DNA from: Bacilli bacterium | Lineage (GTDB): Bacteria > Bacillota_I > Bacilli_A > RF39 > UBA660 | Length of the DNA stretch: 16,055 bases | NCBI GenBank assembly: GCA_028699175.1 | Contig: JAQVVC010000014.1 | Coordinates: 1 to 16,055, forward strand | Direction of reading: 5' to 3' | Shown here: positions 15,188-16,055 of the stretch, in pieces | Layout of the letters: the number at the start of each line of letters is the position of its first letter | Numbering within the stretch: position 1 is the first letter of the stretch | Notes under the pieces: model-generated | The model's database searches: none | What the model was told of the DNA's origin: nothing | What the model saw: only the letters and a program-made list of their open reading frames with translations | Translations under genes and position numbers: made by a program

Positions 15188-15926
15188 ATTTTAAAATAAG
15201 ATAACTTAATATAAAAATAAATATATTACTTAACAAATTAACCATATTATTATCTATAAAAGAATAACCTTTTATTAATTTGGTTTTTTTCAGGCAATGA
15301 ATTTTGTTATCGGTTTTTTTATTACACTTTAAACATTTATATTTAGCTTCAAATAAAGTTCCAACGATACTATCAAAAAAAGATCCAAGAAAACCCATTA
15401 GTGATATGATAATGAAATTGATTAAATTAAATTCAACTATTAAATAGATTGCCCCTATTATCATGCCTCCCACTAAAGAAATAAATAATCCAAATAGAGA
15501 TACCCCTCCCGATTCACCAATCTTAAGTTTTTTTAAAGTGAATATATTTATAGGTTTACTTTTTGATAAAGTTCCTATACTACTTGCTAAAGTATCAGAT
15601 AAACTACCAGCTATTACACAATAATACATAATATAAAAGATATTATTATTAGAAACATAATATAATATTATGCAAATGGCTGCTGTTAATACGTTACTAA
15701 TTATTTGCATAATATTTCTAGTTTTATCTTCACTATTTGATTTTATTTTATCAGAAAGTATCGTTAATAAAAATAATGTAGTAAGAGCTAAGAAAGCAGT
15801 ATATCCACCTAAATAACATATTATTATGGCAAGTAACCACGCTAATATAATACCACTGATAGTAATTTTATTTTTATATAAGGCATATAGAGCTAAAATT
15901 GATGGAAAAAGAATACTTAAATACAT
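15186..15926 (-). CDS. DUF92 family integral membrane protein
   Basis: A 246-residue membrane protein with six or more hydrophobic segments. Family hallmarks: LTISG-like opening (KITISGIILAW, 20-30), SLSDTLASSIGTLSK (108-122, Asp111), ESGGVSLFG (138-146) and GSFFDSIVGTLFEAKYKC (181-198). A Cys/His group (Cys198, Cys201, His210, Cys211) looks like a small metal site and is also typical of the family. The plant member VTE6 is a phytyl-phosphate kinase, and bacterial members are uncharacterised, so a role in isoprenyl-phosphate metabolism is inference. AGGAGG, located in the end of the upstream gene, is 8 bases before the ATG and the stop of that gene is one base away, so the two are translationally coupled. 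Confidence 0.88.
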   Translation of the reverse strand: MYLSILFPSILALYALYKNKITISGIILAWLLAIIICYLGGYTAFLALTTLFLLTILSDKIKSNSEDKTRNIMQIISNVLTAAICIILYYVSNNNIFYIMYYCVIAGSLSDTLASSIGTLSKSKPINIFTLKKLKIGESGGVSLFGLFISLVGGMIIGAIYLIVEFNLINFIIISLMGFLGSFFDSIVGTLFEAKYKCLKCNKKTDNKIHCLKKTKLIKGYSFIDNNMVNLLSNIFIFILSYLILK

Positions 15927-15927
15927 A

Positions 15928-16055
15928 TTATAATCCTCCTATTAATATTAGTATAATGAATAAACCTAATGGTAAAGTTAAATTATCTAATCCTTTGATA
16001 CCAATTAATTCTAAAATAGCTGCGCTTAATCCTATTAAAAGTATTTTTAATATAT
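15928..16055 (-). CDS. C-terminal end of a probable diacylglycerol/polyprenol kinase family protein (partial)
   Basis: Only the last 42 residues are in the window. They read as two hydrophobic stretches around ELIGIKGLDNLTLPLGLF, matching the C-terminal GLDNLTVPL motif of the SEC59/DGK1/VTE5-like kinase family (membrane enzymes phosphorylating dolichol, phytol or diacylglycerol). The stop is one base upstream of the DUF92 ATG, so the two form an operon. The pairing with DUF92 mirrors plant VTE5 (phytol kinase) and VTE6. A phosphatidate cytidylyltransferase (CdsA-like) relative is the main alternative, since these families share a fold. Confidence 0.6.
   Translation of the reverse strand, partial: ILKILLIGLSAAILELIGIKGLDNLTLPLGLFIILILIGGL

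Noticed and set aside
1..16055. CRISPR arrays, tRNA genes, insertion sequences or long direct repeats
   Set aside because: None found by reading; the many TAATAA-type runs are low-complexity effects of high A+T content.

Overview
The window looks like chromosomal DNA of a very AT-rich, low-GC Gram-positive bacterium (Bacillota; most likely a gut Bacilli lineage such as RF39/Erysipelotrichia-like or a wall-bearing relative of the Mollicutes; this placement is inference). The genetic code is standard: mrnC ends on TGA, and conserved Trp residues such as the one in the second UvrA zinc finger are read from TGG. A cell wall is implied by an LCP ligase, an LtaS-type lipoteichoic acid synthase domain and Lgt. 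There is no RNA gene, insertion sequence, phage or CRISPR array, and no gene-free stretch of 300 bases; the largest gap is 166 bp (8638-8803).

Layout. 1-1648, minus strand: a translation/RNA-processing operon mrnC-rlmB-sigH behind a good housekeeping promoter, with overlapping genes and sigH cut by the window edge. 1674-3229, minus: a monocistronic membrane-anchored surface protein with its own promoter and terminator. 3257-4522, minus: a yvlD-lgt operon (membrane protein of the Phage_holin_4_2 family plus prolipoprotein diacylglyceryl transferase). 4569-7429, minus: uvrA alone behind a perfect consensus promoter whose spacer holds a GC-rich palindrome. 7475-8670, minus: two small membrane proteins of unknown role. 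8750-15187, plus: a 1471-residue fusion of YfhO and LtaS, then an LCP-family protein with three N-terminal membrane segments and a PASTA-like C-terminus. 15186-16055, minus: a DUF92 membrane protein preceded by the C-terminal end of a polyprenol/diacylglycerol kinase-family protein.

The most notable element is the YfhO-LtaS fusion. YfhO proteins act as extracytoplasmic GT-C glycosyltransferases that decorate lipoteichoic acid, and LtaS polymerises glycerol phosphate. Both appear complete in one reading frame, with every LtaS catalytic and metal residue I could align present. The adjacent LCP protein belongs to the family that transfers polymers to peptidoglycan, so 8.8-15.2 kb reads as a small surface-polymer locus. 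The DUF92/kinase pair mirrors the plant VTE6/VTE5 pair and may handle an isoprenoid alcohol, possibly feeding lipid carriers (speculative).

Regulatory signals are unusually clean: seven of eight promoter candidates have a 17-bp spacer, two of these also carry an extended -10 TG, and the eighth is an extended -10 element alone. Four terminators begin within or directly at a stop codon, showing tight packing.
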